This document shows positions 18,801 to 30,985 of a stretch of DNA of 64,000 nucleotides, piece by piece (within the stretch, counting starts at the first letter, position 1; each line of letters opens with the position of its first letter). The notes under the pieces are model-generated. The model did no database searches. It was given only the letters and a program-made list of their open reading frames with translations, and was not told the origin of the DNA. Made by a program: the position numbers and the translations under genes. The stretch comes from Parapristionchus giblindavisi (taxonomy: Eukaryota; Nematoda; Chromadorea; Rhabditida; Diplogasteridae). The DNA is taken from contig CALSFV010000210.1 in the NCBI GenBank assembly GCA_943737045.1, forward strand, positions 1,737,001 to 1,801,000, in the 5' to 3' direction.

Positions 18801-21800
18801 AGAACTCCAATCCGTGCCCAAACAATGAGAAGGACTAATGGAAGACCTCTCAAGACGACCACGACATCTCATCATATTATTACACGCGTCGCGATGGAGA
18901 ACTCGAGGCTTACTGCAATGGACACCAAGCAAGAACTTGCGGAATTTTACCAAATTGAGATATGTGAAGCTTCTAACTTGAGTGAAAAGACGTTTGAGGG
19001 AAGGAAATAGATCTCTAAGATATCAGTGTAGTCCTCCTTCCTCATAATTCCCCTTCACATGGTCCAGGGGACCAACCCCAACTTCCGAGAAATAACCCCA
19101 CAAAATCAACGATACTCCTCCAAGCTTCAAGGTGAGCAGCTGGTAGTTCCCATCCAATCTAGTGTTAACCGGATGACGAAAATGACCTATTCCCACCGTA
19201 CCAATCATCAGAAACTTGTTTTCGTCTGAGGATACGACCTACTACCACTGTTGTGTGATCCAATTCAGATAGTCGATGTTGTCGGGTTGTTTCTCTGTAG
19301 ATGCGGTTGGTCCCCAGGGCCATCTGAAGGGAATTGTAAAGGAGGACGAGTACGTCAATATCCTCGAGACCTATTTCGTTCCCTCAAACATAGTTTCAGC
19401 CAAGTTTAGAAGCTTTAGGTATCCAAATTTGTTGAAATTCCGGCGTTTCTTGCTTGGTGTCCATTGCATTGAGCGTCGGATTCTCCTTCTGGATGCGGGC
19501 AATCAGACGATCAGAGGTCATAGTCGTCTTGCGAGGTCGTCCATTAATCTTCTTCATTGTTTGAGCATAGATTGGAGCTATGATGACATTGTGGATGGTC
19601 GAAACAGACCCCCGGAAATACTGTGAGAGGGTGACTGCGGACAGTCCCATCTGACGTCAACGACGAATGAATTCTCACTCGGATATCGGTAAATTCTTGC
19701 TCCCAAGAGGCCGTGTAATAGTTTACAACGATATAACACGCATTGGTAGCGAAATGAATGGGAAAACTCAGAAGAAATCGAAGAAAACGAAAATCTCACT
19801 TTTGTGACTTTTGATAAATTCGAAATAAATTTTACAGAGAGAGTTCAACCGGGGGTGTTTATTTGTGCAAAACGCGTAAAAACACTCTCAACATAATCCC
19901 TGAAAAGCTGGACAGGATCGGTTGAGTTTGAAAAAAGTTATGACGAGAAATGTACTTTTTGGTATACTTTTGGACGGTACTGTAAGATATCAGTAGATCC
20001 TCATCTGAGAATCTACTGATTTGATAAAATTGATTGATTGATTTAAAGATATTATTAAGCAAAATATTTTCTTGCGAGAGATCACTGGGCCAGTGGATCA
20101 TCATGACCATCATCATAGCTTTTATACATGCTTTAATTTAGTTGAGCAGAATTTAAAACCTACTACATAACGTTATACTCATTTCAGAAATTAAGGAAAC
20201 CAAGCAGCGAGTTTTGAGAAACATTGGCTCTACTATACGGGATGATAGTTTAAAAATAAAGGCATACTTATTCATGAAAGCGGGCAGATTAGGCATTGGA
20301 GGTCGAGGGGTGATTGCATTCTGAAAGTAAATCAGTAGATTAAAGGCAAAATATTTATTGTCTGTGGACGGAAAAAAATTATTTTCCACAAGAACGCTGG
20401 ACAAGAGGACAGATATTTCTTGTATTCTTCTTGTCTTTTAAAAGTTGATTTATTCCATGTTACTTATCATCATGAGCATACGAAAAATCTCTTGGCTAAA
20501 TTGGCATACTTCCTTTAAAAACAACTGCAATTTCATTAAATCTTAGCCCGTTTAGAAAGCTGAAACCATTCAGAAAACAAAGAGATAGTGCGTGTCCTCA
20601 ACGGAGAAAGGAAATATGACCTTCTCTAGCTCCCATCTGGTCCCGTCCTCCGATATTACATTATCGGTCTGCGTTGTTTCCTTAGCATCTGTGGAGGGAG
20701 GCACCTTCTTCAGATCCCCGTCGTCCATTACCTCTGCCTGGAAATAATAATAATAACAGTAATAAAAATAATAGTTTATCCTATCAGCATATAGTATGCA
20801 TATAGCCTTGAAATGCCATGATCAAATATGAAGAATATAAAATAATAGAATAGAGGATAGAGCGTGTATAAAGGGAGCGTAACCTCACTGAATGGTCTCT
20901 TCGACGCGTAATGCTCTCTCGTTGTTAGAGAACAGAAAAATAGTGCGCGCAATGAATTGACCATTGAGTGAGGTAACGCTCCCTATAAAAGAAGAGCTTT
21001 TGTTTCATCTTCGTTGCTTCTGAACAGATTTTTCATCGCAGTTTGGATAAAATTATTGCTAGCCATAAGTTAGTTTTTCTTGTGTGATGATCACCCTGAG
21101 ATATCAAACCCTGACCCCCCCCCCAATATATCACATTGAAATTTCATGAATTTTCACTAGTCACTTTTATGTGTTTCGTTTCGTGCATACGCACGATGAT
21201 AAAAAATATCTTCGAACGGATGGTGTGCCTCTAATAGTAAAAAAACGTAAATAGTTTGGCAAAGACAGTTCGAAATTTCGCAAATTTTTTTAAATAGAAA
21301 TTTCGTTTCTCAGTTATGCTGCCTTCTTTTCACCCCCCCCCCCTTCTTCTTCTTCTTCAATATGAGTGAAATTATGAATTTCATGCAAAACAATCCTATT
21401 CTCACATGTGAGAGAGCTTACACATATGGGAAAATATTTTGAATATCATAGAAATCGTCACTTTATTGATTTTTGAATCCTTGTTCGGTTCGCCTTTCTT
21501 CGTCTTTCCATCATTTGGCTTTGGTTTAGGCACTGTCTTCGATGGTGTGATCCTTCTGAAATCAAACGTTACTTAAATGTATGTTAATACTGCGTTCGGA
21601 GCTGATATTAGGACCACATTTGGCAGAGAATGGAGAAATAGTGTGTGATAAGAAGAGACCGCTGACATGATATTGTTCTTCATAAGTTCATGCGCTCTAT
21701 AGGTGTACATTTTCCCAGTTGCACTTTCTATAATAACTCTCTCACTACACAATACCCGATTTTAATATTGAACATATGAAAATGTACAGGTATAGGATTA

Positions 21801-24800
21801 CATGCACATTAAATTTCAATTTGGAGATTTTGAAGGAAGAAGCATTACTAAAGAAAGAAGACTACTACATAACTAACCTAGTCTCGATGAAGAGGATTTA
21901 AAAACATAATAATGATAAGCCAGTGCAATATTAAATGCGGATTAATAAAAATGATTTACGAATATTGTGGTATTCTGAAAACTGGGAATGTCAGAACGCC
22001 TACAGTGGTTCTTATTATTGTGCGTATAAAAGTTACTTGTTTCTGTACGAGAGGGAATATTTCTTGCTTTGTATTGTTCAGAAACTGTACCAATCTCTTG
22101 TAAATATAAAATTAGGTGTGAGGAAGTGGAGAGGCAATCGAGAATTAGGCGTGAGAGTGCAGGCACGCGCTGTCTCGGTATTTGGCTGTCTCGGTCTATG
22201 TATTTTCTTGTGCAAGTACATTTTATACGGAAAATATTCGCGCTCATCTCTTCTCATCTCTCTCATTCAAAACACTGTGACGTTCACGGGAAAATGGCAG
22301 ATTACAGTAAATGATAATGGCATGGATGGTTAATGTATTTAGTGAAAACAACAGTGATTTTTATCACGGGCAAATCTATGATAAGCTTGGGACTCGAGTA
22401 TATCACAGTAGCACTTAATTTGCGACATACAGTGAAGCCCGGTCGAGTTTCAAATGTGGTTGAAATTCGCGCTTCATCTGTTTCTTTTCTTTTCTTTTTT
22501 AAAAATTTGTTATCCGCAATGAAATTTTGTTCCAGAATGGGTCTTAAAAAGACAAATATTCAGACGCAGCGGAAATTAGTGATGCGCGCGTGTACAAAAC
22601 TCGACCGGGCTCTGGTTTTTTTTGCATAATTCAGGGCAACGTTTGAATGTGTTTGCTACCATCTCATTATTGGACGTGTTTTTTTTAATTAAAAAAAAAC
22701 AATTATTTACAACAAACCGCTTGCTTTTGCCACAGGAGAAACATTCGACGAGCGATTTCCACACAAAATTGTCAATGATCATTGATAAAAACCTATAATT
22801 TAAATTAATTTAATATAATTTAAATTAATTTATCATCCATGCAAAAGTAACAACACGTGATCACAAAAAAATAGAAATAGGACGAATGTAAAGCTAAGGG
22901 GGATAGCACACAAATGACATAAAAAATCTATTTTACTCTGTCTCTCCGTTTCCTTATCCTTTTTATGTCTAATCAACTACGTCTTTCGATGACAGGTGTA
23001 AAGGTCCAATCGACCCAGAAGTTTCGTTAAATAGCTACTCGAAAATATTTTCCATTTCACACGAAATTATGAATAAACATGAGAATAAAAAACCTCATTT
23101 GGATTGCATAGTTCGGTTCGGGTAAAGATAGACCAGCGATTTGCATGCAAACCTCTAACGGTACAATGATATATTAGAGCTATTTAATAGCAATCCTCTA
23201 GCGCAGTAGTAAAACTGCGGAGTGATCGAAGCTACTTCTAGTTGCTCCAGTTCTAATACTATCTCCGAATTTCTAAATTTTCAAAAAGCGCACTGTTGCC
23301 TAAACGTTTCCAGCTGAATCAATCACGTTTCTAGCGATCAATACGCACAACCGAAATTGTGTACGATAAGCAGAATATTTTTGCCATCTTTCTGTCTTCA
23401 CAGTTTATTCTCGAAAATATTCGCGGGATTTCACATCCCTCCTAGACAAATTAAGGTATGGTGCGAACCCATCGATTATACGTTTTTTGAACCGATTTAG
23501 GCAACCCTATCGCGCATAAACGTAACTATTGGAAGATGTCTCTCGGTACAAGTATATTTTCTTCCTCTAACTCATTTCGGTACTGTTATCTCTGACTGTG
23601 ATGTCAAACAAAATTGGGAAAAAAAAGCTAGCCCCCGAGATATATGCAAGAGTACACTCGTTTCGATGGACTGTAATTGCTTACACTTACACTTAAGCGC
23701 AAACCAAAACATGAGATAAATACGGTCACTTAGGTATTTTTAGAAGGCTGACATTTAGAAGAATTATCAATACCTATACTGATAGTGTAGTGATGGTGAT
23801 AGTATTTATGTGAGAAAAGCAAAGTTTTTTTAAAGATCGAAAAGAACATAAACTACATGGAAATCTGTTAAAAACAACCATCATTTGGAACAAGTGAAAT
23901 AAAGTGGGAAATAATCATACGTGGATAAATTGTCAGATAGCGCTTTTTTTCTTATAATTCGGCCAAGATTTGAAAAACAGAACAAGAAGGAATAAGGGAA
24001 AAGAGTATCACAGTTTTGGAGTCGGAGCTCAGAATGAATGAGAGTTACTGATATTCGAACCGGATTAATTCCGACAACGAATATGGCTTGAACTTATAAT
24101 CTTGATAACGAATATCATCGAATAATGATAAATCGTAATATCAGCAACCACTATCAGTTACGTTCTCACTATAGTATTGTGCACTCTTGAAAATATCTGA
24201 GACGAATCAAGAAAATTGAGCGAAAGTTATTTTACAAAATATCTAAAATTCTCAAGTTTGCACCATTTTTGGGCAAGGAGGAACTTAAAACTAGAATTAG
24301 CTTCTACGTATGTTGTAATAATAGGATGGGGAGTTTGAACGTAAGGAATATTCTCAAATCGTCACAATCCTGTGCACATATTATAAGAAGATTGCACATT
24401 TTACAATAAAATAGGATCGTTTCGACTGATTTTTTTTAATTTTAAAATGTAATGAGGCCGTGAAATAATGCGGGAAAAAAACTTATCTGATATGGATTAC
24501 TATAGTATGGTTAATGGAATAGGCTGTGATAATTTGGAAAAGCTTTCACTTCGTTTGATGCACACCCCAAGCTAATTTCACTCTAGGCATTGGATACACT
24601 TTCTCGTAGACAAAACAAACGATTGAGTGACTAAAATGGAGAGCTTGAGGCGTTCACCAAAGGGTAAAAATAAATCTAATAATTTAAATAATATTAATAT
24701 AATCAATAATGGGATAATGCTATCGTCGTAACTAATCTCCTTCACTTCATCTCCTCTTCATCTCGGGGGAGGAGTCTGCACCAGGCATTTCGCGCGAATA

Positions 24801-27800
24801 ATAACAGAGATTTCAGATAAACACAAGGTGTGAGAGCTCTCGCTAGCTATCTCTATCCAACCCCCCCCCCCCCACAGATGCATATTTAATATGTGAATGA
24901 AATACGAAAAGTTCATTTAGCATTGCACACAGACAGATATAAGTAACAGTGTAATATTATGGTTAAACCAAATTAAACCTAATGAAGTCAACTATAGCGA
25001 TGTGCAATGGAAATAGATATTCGCGACGAGATATTTCGCTCTTGGTGCCCCCATTCTCTCCTGAAATTTGATACACGACCGAGACAGAATTCCAGTGAAG
25101 ATTGTACTCACACATAAAATTTATAATTAAATTTATACTTTCTTACTTTTCATTTTCTTAATTATAAGAAATATCTGCGAAAAATCCACTTGAAAAGTAA
25201 GAAATTAATTTTCTGATGTTTTAAGCAGCCAATTTCTTACAACACTTGTAATAGAATTTTCTCTATGAGTAAGAAATTAGAGTAATCGAAAAATTGGATA
25301 AGATTGATTGATAATGCTAGGTGCGTATGCACTAATATTTATTATAATAACACTGCTGAATCATAAAACGATCCGGAAAATGTATCATACACTTTTTTTC
25401 GCTCAAGCATCCATGAATCGCAGACACACAATAATTTGTAGTAGAATACAATTTATATTTATTATGAGAGGGATCATATTATGTTCGCGCTTAAGATACC
25501 TCTTTTGTTGTAATTGTTATTTGGTGTTACATTTTCAACACGTGCGCACGACGTAACCTCCGCCGTAAAGTCTTCGGAGGTGAAAATCAACCCAGCTAAC
25601 ATAGTCATGATATCATATTTTTGGCATACTCAAATAATTTTCAATCAATTTATCTGCAATCATCTTTTTGCACCACATAAAGTATATTCAATACAATACA
25701 TTTATCTTATCAGCATTAAGTGCAGAAGAGTAAGTCAGGGGCAGGGGGAATTTTCTTGCAAGTTCATATTCTTCCGTCTGTGAGAGATGTTATTCTCCAT
25801 TCAAGAAAACTATCGAAAGAAAACGAAAAAAAAGAAAGAAAGAAAAGAAAGAAAACGATAAAGTATATTATTAATATAATATTATTACTAAGAGACCTCT
25901 AATAAGAGTTAAGATTTCTAAAAGAAAATATTCGTTTTGCAGCAAAAGATGCTGATTATATGGAAAGAGGAATAAAGCATAAAAACAAAAATGACTCAGT
26001 GATAATATCTACGCTTTATAATATTATTACCAATTTAATAATAAATAATAAATAATGCATTTTCAGATCTCCTCTAACTACATTGATCTTCACGCTCAAG
26101 GCGTTGTTCACAAAGCCCGCTGAGCAGTTGGCTCCGCTCATTTTCATTACCCTTTTGGAGAGGTACCGAAGACAAATTTAAAGGGAGCGTTAACTCTCTC
26201 AATGGTATCTACATTGTACACACTATTTCTATGTTCTCTAATAACGAGAGAGCATTGTGTGTCATTGAGAGATGTTACGCTCCCTTTAAAGCCCTAATAT
26301 AAAGACTCAATCAGAGAGATAGAACAACATAAGAGAAAATTTTATCTGTTTTATCATTTCCTCCGCTTTTTTCGATTGTCATCGCCTACGAGATGCCATT
26401 ACTCTTATAAAAAGTTGAGAGCAGATTTGCTCGCATTTTTATATCATGAATTAGAGGACTTTATAAAATAGTCTAATGCTTTTAGTCTGTGCTTTGTCAG
26501 AGTAAATTATCGTGACATTATCCCCTATTAAAGGGTGCGTATCAATGGTCTCTTCGACGTTTAACGCTTTCTCGATGTTAGAGAACAGGGAAATAGTGTG
26601 CACAATGTAGAGACCATTGAGAGGTAACCCTTTAAAGACACACCCCAAGCTAATTTTGCTCTACGCATTGGTAATACTCTCTAGTAAACAAAGAAAGCGA
26701 AAGAGTGTGGCCAGAGCGGAGAGTTTTAAATTAGCTTGGGGACTCGCTTTAAATGGATCATAGCGTGGGACGGAATAGGTCAGTGTGATATAATAATAAG
26801 CATCGCCTTTATGTGGTTGAGTCCTTAAAAAACTCTTTATTCTCTCTTTATCCTATTCTCTATCTCTCTATTTTCTCTATTTTTCATCTTTATTCTCTTT
26901 ATTCTTAACTCTCTAAATACTCTTTATCTTATTGTTAGCTTATTCACAGAACACAAATCTCTCCACAATACATGGAAATGTACTCGATGGGAAATAATTC
27001 CTATCGAGAAGTTATTCTTTGCGCTCATGATTTTCTCACTATCCATCTCTCATTGGTAGTAGGAATGCATATAAATATAAAAGAGAGTATGCGCGCCGAT
27101 TCGATCATACCAAGCTATAATGGAGTCTGGTGGGAGAAAGTTGAAGTTCATGTATATAGTCTTGTCACGAGCCATATCGCAACGCAAAATGGCATGCACA
27201 TTTAGTCGACCGGACAACGTATTATGCCACCAAAACAAAAACATAATCCGTAAAATTTCGAATATTTTCGTGTTAAAAAATCAATAAAATGCCTAATTAT
27301 TCTACTCGATCAATCAATAAAACGTCATTAAGGGGCGGATTCACGGCGCATCGAGCGGAATGCATTCTGACCGCGGATACAGTATCCAACTCGACCATGA
27401 TCGCCAATCAATCGATGGATTTGATGAATGGTACGTCGATTATGGAAGCGAGTGTTGTGAGGTCAGTCATATAATATTGATTGTTGATTTATTCTCAAAT
27501 TAATTTTCAATTAATAATGTAGGAGATAGAATTGAAGAAAATATTGTTCAATGCCTGCTAAGCACAAAACTTGCTTGATGACTGCTTCTTGTACAAGGAA
27601 AAGCAAAGAGAGAGCGAGAGGGAAAAAGGAATAAAAAGTTAGAATTGCTTGGCAACAACACCATTAATTCCCCATTCATCTTTGCTAGAGCAAAGTGCGC
27701 ATTTCAATGAACGCCCCAGACTACCGTAGTTTAAAGCAGATTTGTGATGACCAATTGCGAGATTGTGTGAGAATATGTTAAATTTTAAAGGAAAACACAA

Positions 27801-30800
27801 AATTAAGGTGGAATATATGAGAAAAAGCCATGATTATCACTGATCAGAGTTAGGATGATACATTCACTAACTGATAGTGAGAAATGTCAAAGTATTATCT
27901 CATTTAGTTAATGGACTTTATGAGTCATTTTATAAAGAGATTTTGAACCTGATATAGTCAAAGATGCAGGATAATGAGCGAGGATTACTTGAGAATACGG
28001 ACTATAGTTTAGCTAGAAATTATAGGCACGAGACTTGCATCGTATGTCTGTTGTAGTAGGTTGCATACACTATAATTGTAACCAAAAACTACCTTTTTTT
28101 AAATACGTCACGATAACCTAATGATGACTATCTTTTTTTTTTAAATCCATGCATAGTTACAACGACGAGAGACATTTGCAAGCTATCAGAGACCAATAAA
28201 CGAGCGCTATTCGAAAGTTTTTTGTTGCTTGAGGTAGAGGTTGAGGTAGAGGTAGAGGTAGAGGTAAAGGTAGAGGCAGAGGTAGAGGTAGAGCTAGAAA
28301 ACAGAGCGTCCGATGCATCGTCATCCTAAGTACATCCCCCTGAGGCGTTACCATGACATCGTTAGAGATGAGAGAATACATGTTTTATCACGGGGGTTGG
28401 TACAGTATGCATAACACTATCAGACAGCTATTCTTACAGAAAAAAACATGTCCTCATTGAGCGTAGATTTGCCCTTGGCGAAAGATTGCGCTCACCTTAA
28501 GCGAGTACACTATACGATAAAATGAAAGGTCTAGACGAGAAAAAAGTTGGACAAAAAGGGTGTGAACGTTTGGTGGCAGCGGAAATGGTCTTCAGTCTAG
28601 TGCGATTTTCCCGATAATAGTTGTAGTAATAATTTGAAAAAAAAGATAAAGTTAAAGCTTCTAAAATTGTAAGTGTAAAAGAGTGTGTCAAGGGCAGGGG
28701 GGATTTGCGTGCAAGCTCTTATTCGTCCGTCTCTGAGAGAGATTATTCTCCATTCACGAAATGATCGAATGGAAACATGTTCATTGAAGTAGAAAACCCA
28801 TGAAAACGTTCTCATCATATCGCGCATTATTTTTTCTTTGTGAGATAAAGACACCAATGAAATGAATTTCTCTCACCTTAAAATGGCAGGTAATCATGGT
28901 AACGCATTCCTTTATTTATTTGCACATCATTTCATATTTGCAGTTTTGCCTAGCCAAATTTCCCTAGATAACTACGTTGCAAGAATCGATATCGCCGATA
29001 TACAGTTTTCAGTGGTTAAAGAAGCAGACCTTGGCATATTATGGCTCGCCTTATGACTATAATTTCTGTCTTCACAGTTTGCGCAGGATAATAATATATT
29101 ATGAATATATTCGAGGGGCTCCACTTTTACTTCAGTATAATGAAAAAAGAATTTTCTACCGTTGTTTAATATAATTATCTATTATTCGGTTCAATTATTA
29201 TATTCACGCATGAATGCGCATTTTATCTACGCCACGTTCAATATATTATAAATAAATACATAGTTAAATGCTGACTATATTAGATAGTCAAATAGTTAAA
29301 TAGTGAGCGCAGATAGTGCCAACCTGTATCAACTATGTTTCAAGCCGAACAGCTATCAGCTATCACCAGGGTAACACTCAAATCAATTCAGTATATAGTT
29401 AGGGTATTTTAGAAGCAAGCATTATAGGAATTTAATTATTGTGCATATCATTAAATAAAAATAAAAGATAATAATAAATTATTACACACAGAATAAATAA
29501 GTGAAAAAAATGCTCCACGGAGTATAAGACCTGTGAAGTCTTATATTTAAAAAAATGTTGTGCTTTTGTGCTCAAATGTGTTTTATGGCTCGTTAAAAAA
29601 TAGCGGAAAATCGAAATCGGCGACTTTCCACCCGTTAAAAAGTACCCGGAATGTCGAAAATGGAAACACGAAATTTGAATTCGCGCGCGTGAAAAGAGGT
29701 GCGGGAATTCAAATTCCGACTTTCCACCAGCGAATTTCCATATTTTAGCGAGCAGGAAGTTGAATTTCCATTTTAACAACTAAAAATCGATAACGGAAAG
29801 TCGAAATTTGAATTCCCGCACCTCTTTGTGCGCGCGCGAATTCAAATTTCGTGTTTCCATTTTCGACTTTCCGGGTTCTTTTTTAACGGGTGGAACGTCG
29901 CCGATTTCGATTTTCCGCTATTTTTTAACGAGCCATAAATAGCACTTATACTCCGTGGATGATGCATATTTATCGGTGGGTATGATTATTTTCTTTAAGA
30001 GTGGAAGAGCCCCAGTGCACAATTCTGCTCGATACAATGCACTCATCCATGGTCTATTTCACATTTGTTTGCACTCTAGGCAAGTTTTAAATTAATTTTA
30101 AAATTTACTTTACATTTTTTTAAAATTTAAACTATTTTTAAACTTTATTCTTATCAACACTATATTTTGATAAGTAGTTTAACACAACCAAGTTTAAGAG
30201 CTGCACTTCCCCTCTATCCCCCTTATCCCCCCCCCTCTCGTTTTGCCCCACATACTCTCATTTACATGTTCTTCAAATGTTGTTGCATCTTTTTGATGTA
30301 TGATACATTAAATTAAAATTAAGTTATAACTATTTCTCTCAGGAGAGTTGATATTCGTCGCGGCGGACTACTGGTACAAGAGGAGAGTGCTGCATGAAGC
30401 GGATAAGGTAAAATATATTTATTTATTTATTTATTTATTCCATCAAAGATTAAATATAATGATAAGAGGTGATATGTATAAGAACAGAAGAGGGATAGAT
30501 GGATTTCCGTCGCATAAGGCGATTTGGGTTATAAATTTAATGTGAACTCTTAAAGATTTTTATGTAAACTCTAAAAGGTACACTACGAGCTAGTTTGAAA
30601 CTCTCCGCTCTGGCAACGCTTTCTCATTTTATTTGTCTGCGATAGAGACTAGCCAGAGCGGAGAGCCAAATTAGCTGGGGTGTGGCTTTAAAGATAGAAA
30701 ACCGCGGGCAATTAGCGATTCTCCTATGCTAAGTTTGACAATAATTGGGTGGAAAAAATGAGAAAAAGGAGAAAAAGGCACTGAAATACTTGATAAATAT

Positions 30801-30985
30801 GCATGGCTTGATTTTCACAGACTGACTCTCAATAACTATCAATTATAGCAACATATCATCACGACACACTTCAACAATTATAAAATAACCTATTATTATC
30901 ATTGGCTAATGACAATGCCTTGCAGGGAGCTAATGTGATGGCTATTCCACTCAGCGAAGAAGAAGCGATCAAGATGAAGAGTTGA
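12812..30985 (+). CDS. MFSD13A: TMEM180/MFSD13A-like major facilitator protein, paralogue B (19 exons)
   Basis: Exons: 12812-12850, 12898-12999, 13054-13104, 13187-13240, 13286-13330, 14052-14116, 14171-14291, 14629-14739, 14793-14909, 14986-15038, 15410-15481, 15528-15651, 15911-15989, 16275-16350, 16405-16491, 26067-26162, 27333-27430, 30343-30407 and 30926-30985. They close in phase to 504 residues, near the human family length of about 517. Residues 65-83 carry LFLAWNAINDPLMGYLQD. A basic KPRKKKH loop lies near 218-224. SRPGFLETGSPALSAFY is in exon 12 and ALFTKPAEQLAPL in exon 16, the latter matching the late family motif. The tail GELIFVAADYWYKRR fits the family's last segment, but a full final hydrophobic helix is not evident, so one small exon between 27430 and 30343 may be missed. 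Exons 2-8 and 11-15 have the same lengths as in paralogue A. AATAAA at 31145-31150 follows the stop. The 9.6 kb intron 15 is inferred from phase and family order. Confidence 0.8.
13599..13711. mobile_element. Hairpin MITE, family 1 (copy 1e), TTAA-flanked
   Basis: Clear TTAA at 13595-13598 and 13712-13715 bound AGCGACACCCCACGCTAATT and its complementary right arm. This copy, in intron 5 of gene B, best defines the element ends. Confidence 0.8.
15250..15367. mobile_element. Hairpin MITE, family 1 (copy 1f)
   Basis: AAAGGCGCACTCCGATCTAA to AAATTAGCCGGAGTGTG, in intron 10 of gene B about 40 bases before exon 11. Confidence 0.75.
15796..15903. mobile_element. Hairpin MITE, family 1 (copy 1g), eroded
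   Basis: TTAAAAAGGCACGAGCTGTA to GATGCGGAGAGTAAAAT, ending within about 8 bases of the exon 13 acceptor of gene B. The element supplies nearly all of the 3' part of that intron. Confidence 0.65.
16012..16270. repeat. Degenerate tandem array (CTACAGTAATCAATAA)n
   Basis: Intron 14 of gene B consists largely of diverged repeats of about 14-16 bases with the core CAGTAATCAATA. They run nearly up to the exon 14 acceptor. Confidence 0.75.
16778..17305. mobile_element. Non-autonomous element, family 6 (GTATAAAATGTACTTG termini)
   Basis: Left end GTATAAAATGTACTTG and right end CAAGTGTATTTTATAC are inverted. About 530 bases with no recognisable transposase. Related copies or fragments occur at 22023-22229, 32868-32945 and 46191-46402. 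Confidence 0.6.
17659..21555 (-). CDS. Unrecognised gene nested in intron 15 of gene B (5' end not found)
   Basis: Five minus-strand exons join in phase: 21462-21555, 20621-20737, 20268-20320, 18194-18338 and 17659-17802 (stop TGA at 17661-17659). The visible product has about 183 residues. It starts lysine/proline-rich (KPKPNDGKTKK) and continues with an acidic stretch including GEDEETKPTTDG. An ITPRPPMPNLPAF segment lies in the middle, and it ends ARIGQITNQRRLAELNYGRN. Low-complexity charged composition without membrane segments suggests a largely disordered intracellular protein. I do not recognise the family. The first visible exon enters in phase 2, so at least one upstream exon is missing. 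The Tc1-like element lies wholly in its third visible intron. A minus-strand AATAAA at 17405-17400 follows the stop. Five consistent phases make a real gene likely. Confidence 0.62.
17934..18042. mobile_element. Hairpin MITE, family 1 (copy 1h)
   Basis: TTAAAGTACACCCGAGCAAA on the left, GAACTCGGGGTGTCCC on the right, sharing a TTTAAA with the next copy. Lies in the last intron of the nested minus-strand gene. Confidence 0.7.
18043..18158. mobile_element. Hairpin MITE, family 1 (copy 1i)
   Basis: AGCGATACCCCAAGCTAATT to the complementary GAACTCGGGATGTGCCC. Head-to-tail with copy 1h and in the opposite loop orientation. Confidence 0.7.
18402..19982. mobile_element. Palindromic Tc1/mariner-type element
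   Basis: Ends CAGTACCGTCCAAAAGTATA (18402) and its complement (to 19982) are flanked by TA dinucleotides at 18400-18401 and 19983-19984, as expected for Tc1/mariner. The two halves are inverted copies of each other up to a centre near 19200. Each encodes, pointing inward, a damaged N-terminal transposase fragment with the helix-turn-helix linker motif GRPRKTT (right half, minus strand, around 19560) or GRPLKTT (left half, plus strand, around 18840). The DDE catalytic domain is missing, so it cannot encode its own transposase. Confidence 0.8.
20871..20986. mobile_element. Hairpin MITE, family 2 (copy 2c)
   Basis: AAAGGGAGCGTAACCTCACT to GTGAGGTAACGCTCCCT, with the shared CGACGCGTAATGCTCTCTCG interior. 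In an intron of the nested minus-strand gene. Confidence 0.7.
22023..22229. mobile_element. Short family 6 element
   Basis: CGTATAAAAGTTACTTGT at the left end and CAAGTACATTTTATACG at the right form terminal inverted repeats like those of the 16778-17305 element. Confidence 0.55.
22436..22611. mobile_element. 176-base MITE with 15-base terminal inverted repeats
   Basis: AGCCCGGTCGAGTTT at the left end and AAACTCGACCGGGCT at the right end are perfect inverted repeats. There is no coding content. I see no obvious target duplication. Confidence 0.65.
24556..24655. mobile_element. Hairpin MITE, family 1 (copy 1j), eroded
   Basis: GATGCACACCCCAAGCTAAT and the TCTCGTAGACAAAACAAACG loop are clear. 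The right arm is degraded. Confidence 0.55.
26182..26285. mobile_element. Hairpin MITE, family 2 (copy 2d), TTAA-flanked
   Basis: AGGGAGCGTTAACTCTCTCA and its complement, bounded by TTAA at 26178-26181 and 26286-26289. It begins about 20 bases after the exon 16 donor of gene B. Confidence 0.75.
26532..26631. mobile_element. Hairpin MITE, family 2 (copy 2e)
   Basis: AGGGTGCGTATCAATGGTCT to GACCATTGAGAGGTAACCC, flanked by TTAA. The right TTAA (26632-26635) is shared with the adjacent family 1 copy. Confidence 0.7.
26636..26750. mobile_element. Hairpin MITE, family 1 (copy 1k)
   Basis: AGACACACCCCAAGCTAATT to TTAGCTTGGGGACTCGC, followed by TTTAAA. Directly abuts copy 2e. Confidence 0.75.
28222..28300. 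repeat. (GAGGTA)n hexanucleotide repeat
   Basis: About twelve imperfect repeats of GAGGTA/GAGGTT within intron 17 of gene B. On the minus strand this reads as a leucine-proline dipeptide repeat, an artefact. Confidence 0.85.
29515..29958. mobile_element. 444-base fold-back element, family 4
   Basis: Outer ends CCACGGAGTATAAG and CTTATACTCCGTGG, with inner arms beginning ATGGCTCGTTAAAAAATAGC, fold over most of the length. The interior is built of short inverted blocks such as GAATTCAAATT. Related elements lie at 49811-50166 and 54676-55032. Confidence 0.75.
30575..30692. mobile_element. Hairpin MITE, family 1 (copy 1l)
   Basis: GGTACACTACGAGCTAGTTT to AAATTAGCTGGGGTGTGGC. In intron 18 of gene B. 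Confidence 0.65.

Larger units (their letters stand above)
21556..26066. other. Remainder of the long intron 15 of gene B
   Basis: AT-rich, with no further exon that I can support. It holds a family 6 copy (22023-22229), a small TIR element (22436-22611), an eroded family 1 hairpin (24556-24655) and a run of 13 C at 24861-24873. It must also contain the unseen 5' exon(s) of the nested minus-strand gene, unless those lie further upstream. Confidence 0.45.

Noticed and set aside
28862..29174. Candidate exon for the last transmembrane helix of transporter B
   Set aside because: Hydrophobic codons are present, but no acceptor and donor with the required phase 1-1 were found.
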